Source: Mucilaginibacter kameinonensis (GTDB lineage Bacteria; Bacteroidota; Bacteroidia; Sphingobacteriales; Sphingobacteriaceae). From it: a stretch of DNA of 64,000 bases. A program made the position numbers and the translations under genes. The first letter of the stretch is position 1, and each line of letters opens with the position of its first letter. The DNA is taken from NCBI RefSeq assembly GCF_003675385.1, contig NZ_RCWZ01000004.1, forward strand, positions 310,001 through 374,000. The letters run 5' to 3'. Below, one piece after another: positions 17,273-26,957 of the stretch. The notes beneath the pieces are model-generated. The model was not told the DNA's origin, searched no databases, and saw nothing but the letters and a program-made list of their open reading frames with translations.

Positions 17273-19783
17273 ATGTTCACCAAAAAGCCCATCACCCCAT
17301 TGCTGCTGACGCTGCTTTTGCTTTTCTCATTTATAGGCAGCAAAGCCGATACCATTGCCGACGATAAAAGCATTTCCATCAGCACACCTAAAATTGCCAT
17401 AAGGCTTGCTTATGGTGGTAAAGCGCAAATCACATCGCTGAGTGTAAACGGGCAAAAGGTGGTAAGCAATGCTGATGGTGTTTTTACATCCGTTAAGGTG
17501 GATGGAAAAGTTTATTCGAGCCTGCATTTAAACGCAAAGCCGGTGCTGCAGCAATCGGCAGGAAAGACAACGCTCAACGGCATCAAGTATGGTGATAAAG
17601 ATTTAACCATTACCGAAAACTGGATCTTTACAAAAAAAGGCAGCGATATTACCTGGCAGGTAGAGCGGACTTTTTCCAAAGCAGCCAAAATTGAGGAGGC
17701 CGCTATGCCTGTCATCAATTTTGATAATATCAATACCTGGGAGGGTGCTTATCAGGGTTATGGCGGCCTGGCCTGGTTTTATTTGTTTAACGAGAAGCTT
17801 TGCACTTATGGTGTACATACCCGCTCAACCAATTTCTGGAACAGCAAAACGGGCAATGGGCTAAACATTACTGTTAATGCTCCGGGTAAAGCGGTTGCCA
17901 TGAAATATACCCGTACTAATGATGATAAACTTGCTTATTCCGTAACGGTTTCGGATAAACAGATGATCCCCAAATCAGACAGCGGCACCAATCGCCGGTT
18001 ATTTCTCCGGAAACGAACCGATGTATGGGCACCATTTCAGGCACCGGCCCTTAAAAACAACCAGAGCATAACCTTCAGCTATTTTGATTATAACGATAAA
18101 TATGGCCGTGGTAAACTGGCAGGATTAAACGGCGCGCAGGTTAACGCCGTTTTAGGTACCATTGCCCGCATTGGCGTTATTGATTCCCTGCATTTTGGCG
18201 GCAACAGCTGGGCTACGCCTTACGGGCCGATATGCCTGCATGAACAATATATCGGGCAATTGGGCTTGGGTATTAATGATCCGGCTTATCTGAAAGGTTA
18301 CGAAAGCTGTCTGGATTTTTACCGCGACCATGCTATTCAACCCGACGGAAGGGTTTATTCGCGCTGGGCTTACACCAATGAGGATGCTGCTCCGGGCCAG
18401 TTTAATAAAGATGGATTTTATGAAGCCCAATGGGGCATTCTGATGGACTCCAACCCGGACATTGTAACCAACGTAGCCGAGCTTTATAACATGACCGGAG
18501 ATAAAGCATGGGTTAAAACGCATCAGGCATCCTGTGAAAAAGCCCTGGCCTGGATCATGAAGCGTGACGGCAACAACAATGGTTTGGTTGAAATGATGAC
18601 CGATTCGCAAAATCAAAAGAAAAGCAGCGATTGGATTGATATCATCTGGGCATCCTACGAAAACGCTTTTGTAAACGCCAAACTTTATCACGCGCTTGTG
18701 GAATGGGCCGTTGTAGAACGCCAGCTCAACAACCCTGAAAAAGCCCGCTATTACGAAAACTTTGCAGCCAAGCTTAAAGCCAGCTTCAATAAACCAACAA
18801 GCGAGGGTGGCTTATGGGATGAGGAAAAACAATGCTATGTGCACTGGCGCGACAAGGACAACAGCATACATGGCCGCAATATGATTACCCCGGTTAATTT
18901 CATGGCAATAGCCTATGGCATCTGCGATGATAAAAACCGTACAAAATTGATTTTGGACAATATAGAAGCCCAGATGCAGCGCGAGAAACTGTTTTTCTGG
19001 CCTTTAGCCATGACCTCGTATGAACCTGCTGAAGGAAAAGAATACCAGTTCCCCTTCCCTGAATATGAAAATGGCGACTTGTTTTTATCATGGGGATCAG
19101 TGGCTGTTGCCGCTTATGCAAGCTATGATCCAACGTTGGCAGTTAAATATGTAAAAAACGTATTGGAGCAATACAGCAAAGATGGTCTCGCCTATCAACG
19201 CTATGGTCGTCAGAAACAGGATGGCCGGGGAGATGATATTTTATCGGGCAATAGTTTAAGCATAGTAGGTTTGTACCAGGCCATTTACGGTATAAACCCG
19301 CTTTATAACCGCTTTTATCTTGATCCACATATTACGCCCGAGCTGGCGGGTACCGAGCTCAAATATAATTACCAGGGACAGCGTTTAACCATCGGGCTTG
19401 ATATTGACAGCTATACCGTATCAAACCATAAATTTAAGGTGATAAGTCCTAAAAGTTTTGGCTTTAACGCCACCGCAAATCAGTTATCTTATTTTAACGG
19501 AAATGAAGACAAGGCGGCTCTGACGGTAACCTCAAATAAGTCGCTAACAATCAAAATTAACAATTGGAGCGATGGCAAAATAGAATGGGTACAAAGCAAA
19601 AGCACATCTTCAGCGGCACCACTCACCTATCGCGTTAGCAAACTAAAACCCAATGAAGATTATACTGTGGCTGTAGCCGGAAAGATCATAGCGACGAAAA
19701 AAAGCGATACCAAGGGAGAACTTTCTTTTAACCGTATCGCTTCAGCAGCTTCTGAAAACATCAGTATCAGCCATGCAAATTAA
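17273..19783 (+). CDS. Exported (alpha/alpha)6 six-hairpin glycosidase-like protein, unassigned family
   Basis: An 836-residue exported protein with a signal peptide (about 1-25, ending SKAD). Residues 27-260 look like a beta-sandwich domain. Residues about 295-680 contain the alternating helical hairpins of six-hairpin glycosidases, with acidic segments such as GFYEAQWGILMDSNPD and SSDWIDIIW that may hold the catalytic residues. A C-terminal beta domain follows. The family is not certain; GH94/GH36-like or an uncatalogued clan member are options. It follows the PhyH gene by 49 bases and its stop overlaps the next gene's start by 11 bases, implying coupled translation. It probably hydrolyses the glycoside imported by the divergent SusC/SusD system. 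Confidence 0.75.
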   Translation: MFTKKPITPLLLTLLLLFSFIGSKADTIADDKSISISTPKIAIRLAYGGKAQITSLSVNGQKVVSNADGVFTSVKVDGKVYSSLHLNAKPVLQQSAGKTTLNGIKYGDKDLTITENWIFTKKGSDITWQVERTFSKAAKIEEAAMPVINFDNINTWEGAYQGYGGLAWFYLFNEKLCTYGVHTRSTNFWNSKTGNGLNITVNAPGKAVAMKYTRTNDDKLAYSVTVSDKQMIPKSDSGTNRRLFLRKRTDVWAPFQAPALKNNQSITFSYFDYNDKYGRGKLAGLNGAQVNAVLGTIARIGVIDSLHFGGNSWATPYGPICLHEQYIGQLGLGINDPAYLKGYESCLDFYRDHAIQPDGRVYSRWAYTNEDAAPGQFNKDGFYEAQWGILMDSNPDIVTNVAELYNMTGDKAWVKTHQASCEKALAWIMKRDGNNNGLVEMMTDSQNQKKSSDWIDIIWASYENAFVNAKLYHALVEWAVVERQLNNPEKARYYENFAAKLKASFNKPTSEGGLWDEEKQCYVHWRDKDNSIHGRNMITPVNFMAIAYGICDDKNRTKLILDNIEAQMQREKLFFWPLAMTSYEPAEGKEYQFPFPEYENGDLFLSWGSVAVAAYASYDPTLAVKYVKNVLEQYSKDGLAYQRYGRQKQDGRGDDILSGNSLSIVGLYQAIYGINPLYNRFYLDPHITPELAGTELKYNYQGQRLTIGLDIDSYTVSNHKFKVISPKSFGFNATANQLSYFNGNEDKAALTVTSNKSLTIKINNWSDGKIEWVQSKSTSSAAPLTYRVSKLKPNEDYTVAVAGKIIATKKSDTKGELSFNRIASAASENISISHAN

Positions 19784-20591
19784 GATCTTAAGTCCACTAT
19801 GGGGGCATGAGCACCTGCCACTGAAAACTTTTTTGGACAAGATCAGGATTGCGGGCTATGATGGCGTAGATACCTGGATACCTACCGACAAGGCAGATCA
19901 GAGTATTTTGTATGATTACCTGCAAGAGCACCAATTGGCTATCGTAACGCATCAGCACGAGGCAGAAGGCAGTACATTCAAAAAATTCAGGGAATCATTT
20001 ATCAAAAACCTGTACCAATGCGCTGAGCCTGGCCCTATCCTCATTAATTCGCATACAGGGCGGGACTATTTTTCAATCCGGGAAAACCTCGACTTGATCA
20101 ACGCGGCACAGGAATTTTCTGCCAAAACAGGCATCACAGTGGCCCATGAAACCCATCGCGGTCGGTCGGGCTACTCACCACAGATGGCAGCCGAGTTATT
20201 TAGCCTGCAAGATGAGTTTGCCATCACTGCTGATTTTTCGCATTGGGTATGCGTTACCGAAAGTATGCTGCAAAATTTTGGCGGAATAATGGACGAGGCC
20301 ATCAAACGCAGCCGTCATATTCATTCAAGAGTGGGTTTTGAAGAAGGGCCGCAAGTACCCGATCCAGCAGCGCCCGAATGGCAATACGCCCTTGATCATT
20401 TCCTGGGTTGGTGGGACAGGATAATAGCACACAATAAACTAATAGGTACGCCAATACTGCCCATAACAACCGAGTTTGGCCCACAACCCTACATGCCATC
20501 CATACCATTCAGTAACAAACCCGTTGCCGATCAGTTCGGTGTTAATTGCTTCATGAAAGATCTGCTACGAAAACGTTATTGTACTGCCTGA
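19773..20591 (+). CDS. Sugar phosphate isomerase/epimerase family TIM-barrel protein
   Basis: A 272-residue cytoplasmic protein of the xylose-isomerase-like TIM-barrel superfamily. Likely metal ligands are the Glu of VAHETHRGRSG, the Asp of TADFSHWVC, the His of HIHSRVGFEEGPQ and the Glu of TTEFGPQPY, in the standard order. Members isomerise or epimerise ketoses or act on inositols and keto sugars; the substrate is unknown. It overlaps the end of the six-hairpin gene by 11 bases and converges with the AraC gene, overlapping it by 16 bases. It has no signal peptide, unlike the second TIM-barrel protein at 57323-58207. Confidence 0.88.
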   Translation: MQIKILSPLWGHEHLPLKTFLDKIRIAGYDGVDTWIPTDKADQSILYDYLQEHQLAIVTHQHEAEGSTFKKFRESFIKNLYQCAEPGPILINSHTGRDYFSIRENLDLINAAQEFSAKTGITVAHETHRGRSGYSPQMAAELFSLQDEFAITADFSHWVCVTESMLQNFGGIMDEAIKRSRHIHSRVGFEEGPQVPDPAAPEWQYALDHFLGWWDRIIAHNKLIGTPILPITTEFGPQPYMPSIPFSNKPVADQFGVNCFMKDLLRKRYCTA

Positions 20592-21463
20592 GCGTTTTTG
20601 CGAAATTCGGTAGGCGAAACGCCATTCTTCTTTTTAAACAAGCGCGAAAAATAGAACACCGATTCAAAGCCGGTTTGGTCGGCTATTTCGCTGGTATTTA
20701 GTACGGTGGTCATGAGCAGGCTTTTTGCCCGTTCCAGCCTGATGTTAAGATGGTACTGGTTCGGCGAAACGCCTGTTATACGCCGGAAAGCTTTACGAAA
20801 TGATGAATACCCCATAGGCAAGGCCTTTGCCAGCTCTTCCATATCCAGCGTATCCTCAAATGATTCCTGTATGATGAACCTCGCCTTTGAGATCAACTTA
20901 CCTACCGGATCATCATTATACTCATGGTGCTGAATGATATTGCTGATCAAGCCTAACAATTGTAAGGTCATGGCTGATATTTGCTGAGGATAGCCCGGTA
21001 ATGATGAACGCACACTTTCAACCAAATTATGAAACAGCGCCAGGATATCCTTATTCAAACAGGAAGGCACAAGCGGGTTCTTCCTATCAAAAAAGCCATT
21101 GTTCATCAGCTGTTCCACATAAAAACCATTGAAGCCCACCCAAAACTCTTCCCAACCAGAGCCCGGATCGGGTTTGTACCGGTGCCATACGCCCGGGTAC
21201 AGGAAAAAGCAAGTACCTTCAACAACTTCAGCCGGCTTGGTCAGCGCTGAACCATAAACGCCTTTACCTCTTGAAATGAATACGATATAATAATCATTAA
21301 GTATACGGCCCCGGTTCCAGGTTAGTTGATGGCTTTCGGGATGAACCTGGTTGGGGTAATTATCGTTAGGCTCAATTTTAGAATAACCTACCGTAGTTAC
21401 ATAAATCCCCCATCGCTCTTCAAGCTCACTTACGTTAAGATATTTAAAATAATTCTTCAACAT
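20576..21463 (-). CDS. AraC family transcriptional regulator with cupin sensor domain
   Basis: A 295-residue regulator with an N-terminal AraC-binding cupin (FISRGKGVYG, FFLYPGVWHRYKPDPGSGW, about residues 55-110). The C-terminal double helix-turn-helix reads MEELAKALPMGYSSFRKAFR and TSEIADQTGFESVFYFSRLF. It is transcribed toward the TIM-barrel gene and overlaps its end by 16 bases. Its upstream region carries TTTGCACTTTTTGATAT (21576-21592), one mismatch from the paired sites in the susC/PhyH intergenic region. It is therefore the best candidate activator of those divergent promoters. No clear TAnnTTTG box was found in front of the gene itself. Confidence 0.92.
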   Translation of the reverse strand: MLKNYFKYLNVSELEERWGIYVTTVGYSKIEPNDNYPNQVHPESHQLTWNRGRILNDYYIVFISRGKGVYGSALTKPAEVVEGTCFFLYPGVWHRYKPDPGSGWEEFWVGFNGFYVEQLMNNGFFDRKNPLVPSCLNKDILALFHNLVESVRSSLPGYPQQISAMTLQLLGLISNIIQHHEYNDDPVGKLISKARFIIQESFEDTLDMEELAKALPMGYSSFRKAFRRITGVSPNQYHLNIRLERAKSLLMTTVLNTSEIADQTGFESVFYFSRLFKKKNGVSPTEFRKNAQAVQ

Positions 21464-21575
21464 TAGTACAGATTCACATTGGTTAGCGGTTCCTTTTGGT
21501 CAGCCTTGAGTTTTGACCAAAACGATAGCGATTTTATAAAAATACGAATAAGCCACATACCAAAACTCACAATTG

Positions 21576-21595
21576 TTTGCACTTTTTGATATTTT
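21576..21595 (-). promoter_or_regulatory. Third copy of the AraC-type operator, upstream of the AraC gene
   Basis: TTTGCACTTTTTGATATTTT differs at one position from the 17-mer at 16252-16268. It lies 113 bases before the AraC ATG and next to the terminator of the arabinan operon. Autoregulation is inferred. Confidence 0.6.
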
Positions 21596-21598
21596 ATA

Positions 21599-21637
21599 AA
21601 ACCAAACCGGCCCGGAGTGATCATCTCCGGGCCGGTT
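21599..21637 (-). terminator. Rho-independent terminator of the arabinan-degrading operon
   Basis: A perfect 13-base inverted repeat, AACCGGCCCGGAG at 21605-21617 with CTCCGGGCCGGTT at 21625-21637, with a 7-base loop and a minus-strand tail TTTGGTTTTAT. It starts 30 bases after the double-GH43 stop. Confidence 0.88.
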
Positions 21638-21667
21638 AATTATTTACGCTACAGTAAATCTGTCGGC

Positions 21668-23809
21668 TTATTTTTTTACGTGTACAGGCTGGATACCTTC
21701 ATGGGTAGGCGTCACCTGTTTAATCATCCCTTTATCGTCAAACTCCATTTTATCGATGCATACCTCGCGGTTATATCCGGCGGCATCGCCCATGGTAATG
21801 CCTTTAGGATAATTAAAGCGATGGTAAACGATATACCATTCATCAGTACCCGGTATTTGTATCACCGAATTATGACCGGTACCGTAAATGCCCTTGGCTG
21901 CATCTTTAGTAATCACGATGTTGTTTTCGGGAATTTCGATTGGGCCATAAGGCGATTTTGCAGTGCCATAATGTACGCTGTAATCCGGGCTACGGGTATC
22001 ATTTTCAGACCACATGAAGTAGTAAGTCCCCTTACGATAAAATACATAAGTCCCCTCGTTATAATGCGAATAAGGTGTCAGGATTTTGGTAGTACCTTGT
22101 TTTAACGAAACCATATCGTCATTTAATTCGGCCACGGCCATATAGCCGTTGCCCCAGTACAAATAATTTTTGCCGGTTTGCGGATCGGAAAACACATCGG
22201 CGTCAATTTGCTGCCCGCCTTTAACACCTTCGGGCAATTGAGCCAATAATGGTTTGCCAGAATCAGTAAACGGCCCTGTAGGATCATTCGCGACAGCTAC
22301 ACCTATCTTTTGCGCGGCAGCGAAATAGTAGAAATATTTATACTCGCCTCCAACTTTTTTCTCGATGATGCAAGGTGCCCAGGCATTCTTTTTTGCCCAG
22401 CTTACATCTTTTGGCAAATCAAGGATCTTACCTTCATCTTTCCAGTTAACCATATCATCCGAAGAGAAAGCCTTGAAATAAGTGCCCGACCAGCCATCAA
22501 AACCATCGCTGGTTGGGTAGATGTAAAACTTACCTGTTTTCTCGGCATATAATATCTCTGGATCGGCGTAGTAACCGGCTATAGCTGTGTTATGGAGTTC
22601 CTGCGCGGTAACTTCAAAAACCTGCACCTTTTTACCAGTTATAGTTACCGAATATTTAACCGGCCCTTTGGTAAAATCCTGCGGTTTTGACGGACTAATA
22701 GTAACGCCGGGGAATAACGTAAACTGCGGATCAAATGATTTCAGATCGGTGCCAGGTTTCACTGGCAGATGAACCTTGTAATTTGCAGAATCAACCACGA
22801 TATTGATAGTTTTTATCTGCTTGTTAACAGCCGAGAGCATCACATCTTCGGCGGTTTCCCATTTAGCGGTTAAGGCAGCGGCTTCTTTTGCAGTAATTGG
22901 CATTACGGTACCGTGACGAGGGTGGAAATTCATGGAAACCTCGTCATCAATCAGTTTAAAGTTTTCGAGGTCTGTGGTGCGGGTAAATTGGTATTTGCCC
23001 TGCGTGTACATATCGTACATCAAAATATAGCCAGTGCCGTTGTTTAATTTAAATGTACCGGCACCTTCTACCGGGTCTTTGGTTTGTTGTACATATTTAT
23101 CACGCAATACATAACCCGATGTCAGTTTATCCGAAACGGCTATTTTTATACCGGCACCAGATCCTTCGGTTTTGAAAAACAGGTAATATTTCTTGTCTTT
23201 ATAAACAATATCACCATCAATACAGGCTCCGCCATCAGGTTTGAAAAAGAGCTGTTTAGGCTCAGCTTCCAAACCTGTAAAATCCTTATTGGCATAAGCG
23301 TAATAAATTTTATCAGCCTCGTTCCCAAAACGCATAGACCAGTAGATCATGTATTTTTGGGTTTCGGGATCATAAATAGTTTGCGGGGCCCATACCCTGT
23401 TTACCCTGGCAAATTTTTCATAGGTTTTAGTAATATCAATTGACTTTGATGACCAGTGCACCAAATCGGTTGATTTTAATAACACCATCGAATAGTCTGG
23501 GCCCCAACCGTATTTTTCGGTGTTCATATCGGTAGCCACCATGTAAAAAGTTTTCCCATCAGCAGCGCGCATAATGTGCGGATCGCGCACGCCACCTGTA
23601 ACGCTGATATAGGCCGAATTTAAAACAGGGTGATTATTATTCAACGCACGAAAGTGATAACCATCATTGCTCAAAGCAAAACGAATGGCTTCGCCGCTTT
23701 TATTACCTGTGAAATAAGTAAAGAGATAGGCACTGAATTTTTGCTGCGGCTGCGCGATTACCGCCGTATAAAAGCTGAATAAAACGCCCAGTAAAACTAT
23801 TTTTTTCAT
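21668..23809 (-). CDS. Tandem double-GH43 glycoside hydrolase (arabinanase/arabinofuranosidase type)
   Basis: A 713-residue exported enzyme (signal peptide 1-20) with two five-bladed GH43-type domains. In the first (about 25-300) the likely catalytic residues are Asp76 (GGVRDPHIM), Asp198/200 (ACIDGDIV) and Glu248 (DPVEGAGTF). A beta-sandwich linker domain follows (about 320-400). In the second (about 410-690) they are Asp416 (YYADPEIL), Asp536/538 (QQIDADVF) and Glu585 (YNEGTYVF). GH43 enzymes act on alpha-L-arabinofuranosyl or beta-xylosyl linkages. Beside a GH51 and another GH43, arabinan or arabinogalactan side chains are the probable substrate. It is the last gene of its operon (28-base gap), followed by a strong terminator. 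Confidence 0.88.
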   Translation of the reverse strand: MKKIVLLGVLFSFYTAVIAQPQQKFSAYLFTYFTGNKSGEAIRFALSNDGYHFRALNNNHPVLNSAYISVTGGVRDPHIMRAADGKTFYMVATDMNTEKYGWGPDYSMVLLKSTDLVHWSSKSIDITKTYEKFARVNRVWAPQTIYDPETQKYMIYWSMRFGNEADKIYYAYANKDFTGLEAEPKQLFFKPDGGACIDGDIVYKDKKYYLFFKTEGSGAGIKIAVSDKLTSGYVLRDKYVQQTKDPVEGAGTFKLNNGTGYILMYDMYTQGKYQFTRTTDLENFKLIDDEVSMNFHPRHGTVMPITAKEAAALTAKWETAEDVMLSAVNKQIKTINIVVDSANYKVHLPVKPGTDLKSFDPQFTLFPGVTISPSKPQDFTKGPVKYSVTITGKKVQVFEVTAQELHNTAIAGYYADPEILYAEKTGKFYIYPTSDGFDGWSGTYFKAFSSDDMVNWKDEGKILDLPKDVSWAKKNAWAPCIIEKKVGGEYKYFYYFAAAQKIGVAVANDPTGPFTDSGKPLLAQLPEGVKGGQQIDADVFSDPQTGKNYLYWGNGYMAVAELNDDMVSLKQGTTKILTPYSHYNEGTYVFYRKGTYYFMWSENDTRSPDYSVHYGTAKSPYGPIEIPENNIVITKDAAKGIYGTGHNSVIQIPGTDEWYIVYHRFNYPKGITMGDAAGYNREVCIDKMEFDDKGMIKQVTPTHEGIQPVHVKK

Positions 23810-23837
23810 GTATATATTGGTTGGATTTTTTAGATGA

Positions 23838-25793
23838 TTATTTCTGCTTTCTTATTGTTCCGACACTTATCCTGACAACCGTTAGTGAATAAGCAGGCAC
23901 CGTGAAAGCCCATTTCTTTTGCAATTTTATGGTTGATGATTGAGGAAGAACAGCCTGAGGATTATCGGCACTGTTTTTTGCCTCCGGGTTACCGGAAACT
24001 ACAGTTAACGTAGCCGATTCGGGTAACTTACCAATTGCCGACAGATCAGCCTGCCCCGAAATTTGGGTGCTTCCAGCGTTAGCTATCTTCAGTATAATAT
24101 CACCAGTAGCGCTGTCTTTTACAAATGAAGCTCCAGCAGTTGTATCAAGCGTAGCCTTTTCGCCTTTGAGCTTTATCATACCCGGCAAATACACATCGCC
24201 CGCGTTTGCGGCAAATTGCTGCTGAACATAGTAGTTTACCGTTGGGAAAACCTTGGTACCATTAAAATATATCAGGTTGGGATTCCATGATGTGTGACCA
24301 ATTCTCGCTATTAGCGGCGCGTATGATGCCATCCTTACCACATCTCCATTGCGTTCTAAATGGGTCATGTATACAGCCTCGGCCAGGGCGTTATAAAGCG
24401 TATTGCCCCATGAAGCATATTCACCAATGTAAACTTTTGACCTTCGCCTGTTGTAGCTATCATAGCGGGCAGTATTTTTCAAAAACCACTGCGGCTTTTC
24501 ATAGTAATGCTCGTCAACAATACCAACTGACAGTTGATAGGCCAGCTTCCAGCCTTTCTCAAAGTCTTCGCCGTTGGGGCTTGGGCCTACTGTACCAATG
24601 ATCTTAATTTCGGGATGAGCCTTGTGAACCGCGTCATAGATCATCCGGAAACGTTCTTCAAATACACCGGTGATCTTATCTTCATTACCTATACCAAGAT
24701 ATTCTAAATTGAATGGAGCCGGGTGCCCCGCCGCGGCGCGTTTAGCGCCCCAGGTAGATGTGGCAGGCCCATTGGCGTATTCAATCAGGTCAAGCACATC
24801 CTGCACATAAGCTTTCATCTCATCCATCGGGATACCCTTTTGCCCTGTCGAGCCTATTCTCCAGGTACCGCCTGAATTTTGGCAACTCACACCCGCCGCA
24901 AGTACCGGCACCGACTTAGCGCCAATATCCTCACAGAACTGAAAATATTCAAAATACCCCAACCCTACCGACTGATGGTAATTCCAGATGTTACGTTGTT
25001 CTACCCGTTGCTCAACCGGACCGATGGTGTTTTTCCAGCGATAGATATTGGCAACGCCATCACCATGGGTAAGACAGCCGCCGGGGAAACGCATAAACTT
25101 TGGTTTTATATCGGCAATAACCTGTGCCAGATCTGCCCGCAACCCGTTCTTATGATTTTTAAAAGTTTCTTCGGGGAACAGGGACACCATATCAATCCCA
25201 ACTTTCCCCTTCGCTTTAATTAACAGTACCAGTTTAGCACTGTCATTATCAAAATTTACGTGGATCTGCTCGGCATATTTTTTCCAGCCTTTATCTGCCG
25301 CTGTAAATGACGATGAACCCAACTCCTTTCCATTCTTATCCACAAGCGCAACCTTTACCGGTAATGATTCACCGGATATTACGTTCAGGAAAACCGAAAA
25401 ATCGTAGTTTTTACCGGCTTTTACAGGTATGCCGTCAAAGCCGGAATTTTCAAGCCCCACGCCTTTTTGTCCTTCATCCTGAATATCAAGTAAGATATAG
25501 TGCGGGTTATTGGGATGGATTGGAGCAGCCGTTTCTACAGAAATAGTTCCATAACCAAAACCATCGGTCTGATACTTCCAGGCGGTCAGTGAGTTCCAGT
25601 CCCGGTTATCGGCAGGACTATATTCAAATGAGCGGTTTTGAATCAGTTCGGCATAAAGGCCACCATCAGCCGCATAGCTTAAATCTTCAAAAAAGATCCC
25701 AAAAAGGTCGGGGCTTATCTTTTTAGGTTTATTTTGAGCATTAGCCGCAAAACCAAACAATAACAAAGCGGTGAGAACGAAGCCGTAGCGCAT
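23838..25793 (-). CDS. Alpha-L-arabinofuranosidase, GH51
   Basis: A 651-residue exported exo-enzyme (signal peptide 1-19) that releases terminal alpha-L-arabinofuranose from arabinan, arabinoxylan or arabinogalactan. An N-terminal carbohydrate-binding-like beta-sandwich (about 55-205) precedes the TIM barrel. The acid/base is Glu371 (LGIGNEDK) and the nucleophile Glu458 (KVYIGEYASWG). The C-terminal beta domain of the family follows from about 520. It lies between two GH43 genes with gaps of 15 and 28 bases, so the three are very likely co-transcribed. Confidence 0.94.
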   Translation of the reverse strand: MRYGFVLTALLLFGFAANAQNKPKKISPDLFGIFFEDLSYAADGGLYAELIQNRSFEYSPADNRDWNSLTAWKYQTDGFGYGTISVETAAPIHPNNPHYILLDIQDEGQKGVGLENSGFDGIPVKAGKNYDFSVFLNVISGESLPVKVALVDKNGKELGSSSFTAADKGWKKYAEQIHVNFDNDSAKLVLLIKAKGKVGIDMVSLFPEETFKNHKNGLRADLAQVIADIKPKFMRFPGGCLTHGDGVANIYRWKNTIGPVEQRVEQRNIWNYHQSVGLGYFEYFQFCEDIGAKSVPVLAAGVSCQNSGGTWRIGSTGQKGIPMDEMKAYVQDVLDLIEYANGPATSTWGAKRAAAGHPAPFNLEYLGIGNEDKITGVFEERFRMIYDAVHKAHPEIKIIGTVGPSPNGEDFEKGWKLAYQLSVGIVDEHYYEKPQWFLKNTARYDSYNRRRSKVYIGEYASWGNTLYNALAEAVYMTHLERNGDVVRMASYAPLIARIGHTSWNPNLIYFNGTKVFPTVNYYVQQQFAANAGDVYLPGMIKLKGEKATLDTTAGASFVKDSATGDIILKIANAGSTQISGQADLSAIGKLPESATLTVVSGNPEAKNSADNPQAVLPQSSTIKLQKKWAFTVPAYSLTVVRISVGTIRKQK

Positions 25794-25808
25794 AAATTTA
25801 TATCTGGT

Positions 25809-26768
25809 TTAGTTAAACTTTTGAACACCTTTAGTACTCACTTTTTTGATATTTCCGTTTGAATCAAAATTCAAACTATCCAGGCAAAGCTGCCTTAATA
25901 CAAAAGATTCCTTTTGAGGAAAAATGCGGTGATATAAAATATAGCGCTGCCCTTTTTCAATAAAAGTGGTGTGGTGACCGGGGCCAATCACAGTACTATC
26001 AGCAGAGGTGCTGAGTATGACCCGGTGTTCGTCTTCCTGAAACGGGCCAAGCGGACTGTTTCCTTTGGCATAACCAACCTGGTAACTGGCATCAATAGCT
26101 TTACCTTCCGAAAACATGAGGTAATAGGTTTTATTACGTTTCACCAAATGCGCACCTTCAAAAAAATGAGGTGTAGTAATATCCTTAGGGGCTCCATCAA
26201 ACGAAACCATATCATCTTTCAGCTTTACAGCCATACAATGTCCGTTGATCCATTTATATCCCGAACCCCAGTAAAGATAAATACTGCCATCACTGTCAAT
26301 AAAACAATCCGGATCGATGTTATGCACATTTGGATAGTCCGTTGATTTCACCATTGGGGTGTTATCTTTCTTCAGGTTTTTCCAGGGACCAAACGGTGTA
26401 TTGCCTACCCCTCCCCATATTTCGCCACCTACGGCTACATACATATAAAACTTATTGTCTTTACCTTTTACTACTGATGGCGCCCAAACCATTTCATCGA
26501 GCGAAGTGGGGCTGGTGCAAGCTTCCTTTGTAGGCCAGTTGATATGATGACGTGTAAATTTAGTAAAGTCGGTAGTTTCCAATACGGCTAACTCTTTAGC
26601 ACCCCAGGGATCAATGGTAGCGTAAATGAAATAATGGCCTTTATCTTTCACTATGGTTGGATCGGCAAAGTATCCTCCTGTTATCGGGTTCGGGATCATT
26701 TGCTTTTGAGCAAGCGCGGCCACACCAAGCAACATGAAGGTAAAAAAGAAAGATACACGCTTCATCAT
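25809..26768 (-). CDS. GH43 family glycoside hydrolase
   Basis: A 319-residue exported single-domain GH43 (signal peptide about 1-20). The catalytic set is visible as Asp36 (YFADPTIV, general base), Asp152 (HNIDPDCF, pKa modulator) and Glu204 (FFEGAHL, general acid), in the usual order and spacing. Small one-domain forms are commonly arabinofuranosidases or xylosidases. It is the first gene of the arabinan operon, upstream of GH51 and the double GH43. A 189-base gap with a palindrome separates it from the TonB receptor gene. Confidence 0.91.
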   Translation of the reverse strand: MMKRVSFFFTFMLLGVAALAQKQMIPNPITGGYFADPTIVKDKGHYFIYATIDPWGAKELAVLETTDFTKFTRHHINWPTKEACTSPTSLDEMVWAPSVVKGKDNKFYMYVAVGGEIWGGVGNTPFGPWKNLKKDNTPMVKSTDYPNVHNIDPDCFIDSDGSIYLYWGSGYKWINGHCMAVKLKDDMVSFDGAPKDITTPHFFEGAHLVKRNKTYYLMFSEGKAIDASYQVGYAKGNSPLGPFQEDEHRVILSTSADSTVIGPGHHTTFIEKGQRYILYHRIFPQKESFVLRQLCLDSLNFDSNGNIKKVSTKGVQKFN

Positions 26769-26894
26769 AATTAAAAGGTTAAAAAAGGAAACCCAATATT
26801 AAGTGTTATTTTAACAATTAACTAATTTTTAGCAGGATTTTATCCATTTATTTTGGAGAATTGGTTTTCAGTTAGAATCGAGAGCCGTAAAACC

Positions 26895-26927
26895 AGATTT
26901 ACGAAGTTTTAAAAACTTCGTAAATCT
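26895..26927 (-). terminator. Perfect 16-base inverted repeat after the TonB receptor gene
   Basis: AGATTTACGAAGTTTT (26895-26910) and its exact complement (26912-26927) flank a single base, making a near-continuous palindrome about 30 bases after the receptor stop. The minus-strand tail GGTTTTAC is only modestly T-rich. It could be a terminator or a dispersed palindromic repeat. A second small hairpin (TCTCG-AAG-CGAGA) lies just before it on the same strand. Confidence 0.6.
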
Positions 26928-26957
26928 TCTCGCTTCGAGATTCTTAACACAGATTCA

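Noticed and set aside
21518..21525. TCGTTTTG as the -7 box of the AraC gene at 20576-21463
   Set aside because: It misses the conserved A of TAnnTTTG, and its distance from the operator (about 50 bases) differs from the 41-42 seen at the other two promoters.
25839..25856. Sequence resembling the AraC operator (ACTTTTTTGATATTT)
   Set aside because: It lies inside the GH43 coding end, has an extra T, and lacks a promoter box at the observed spacing.
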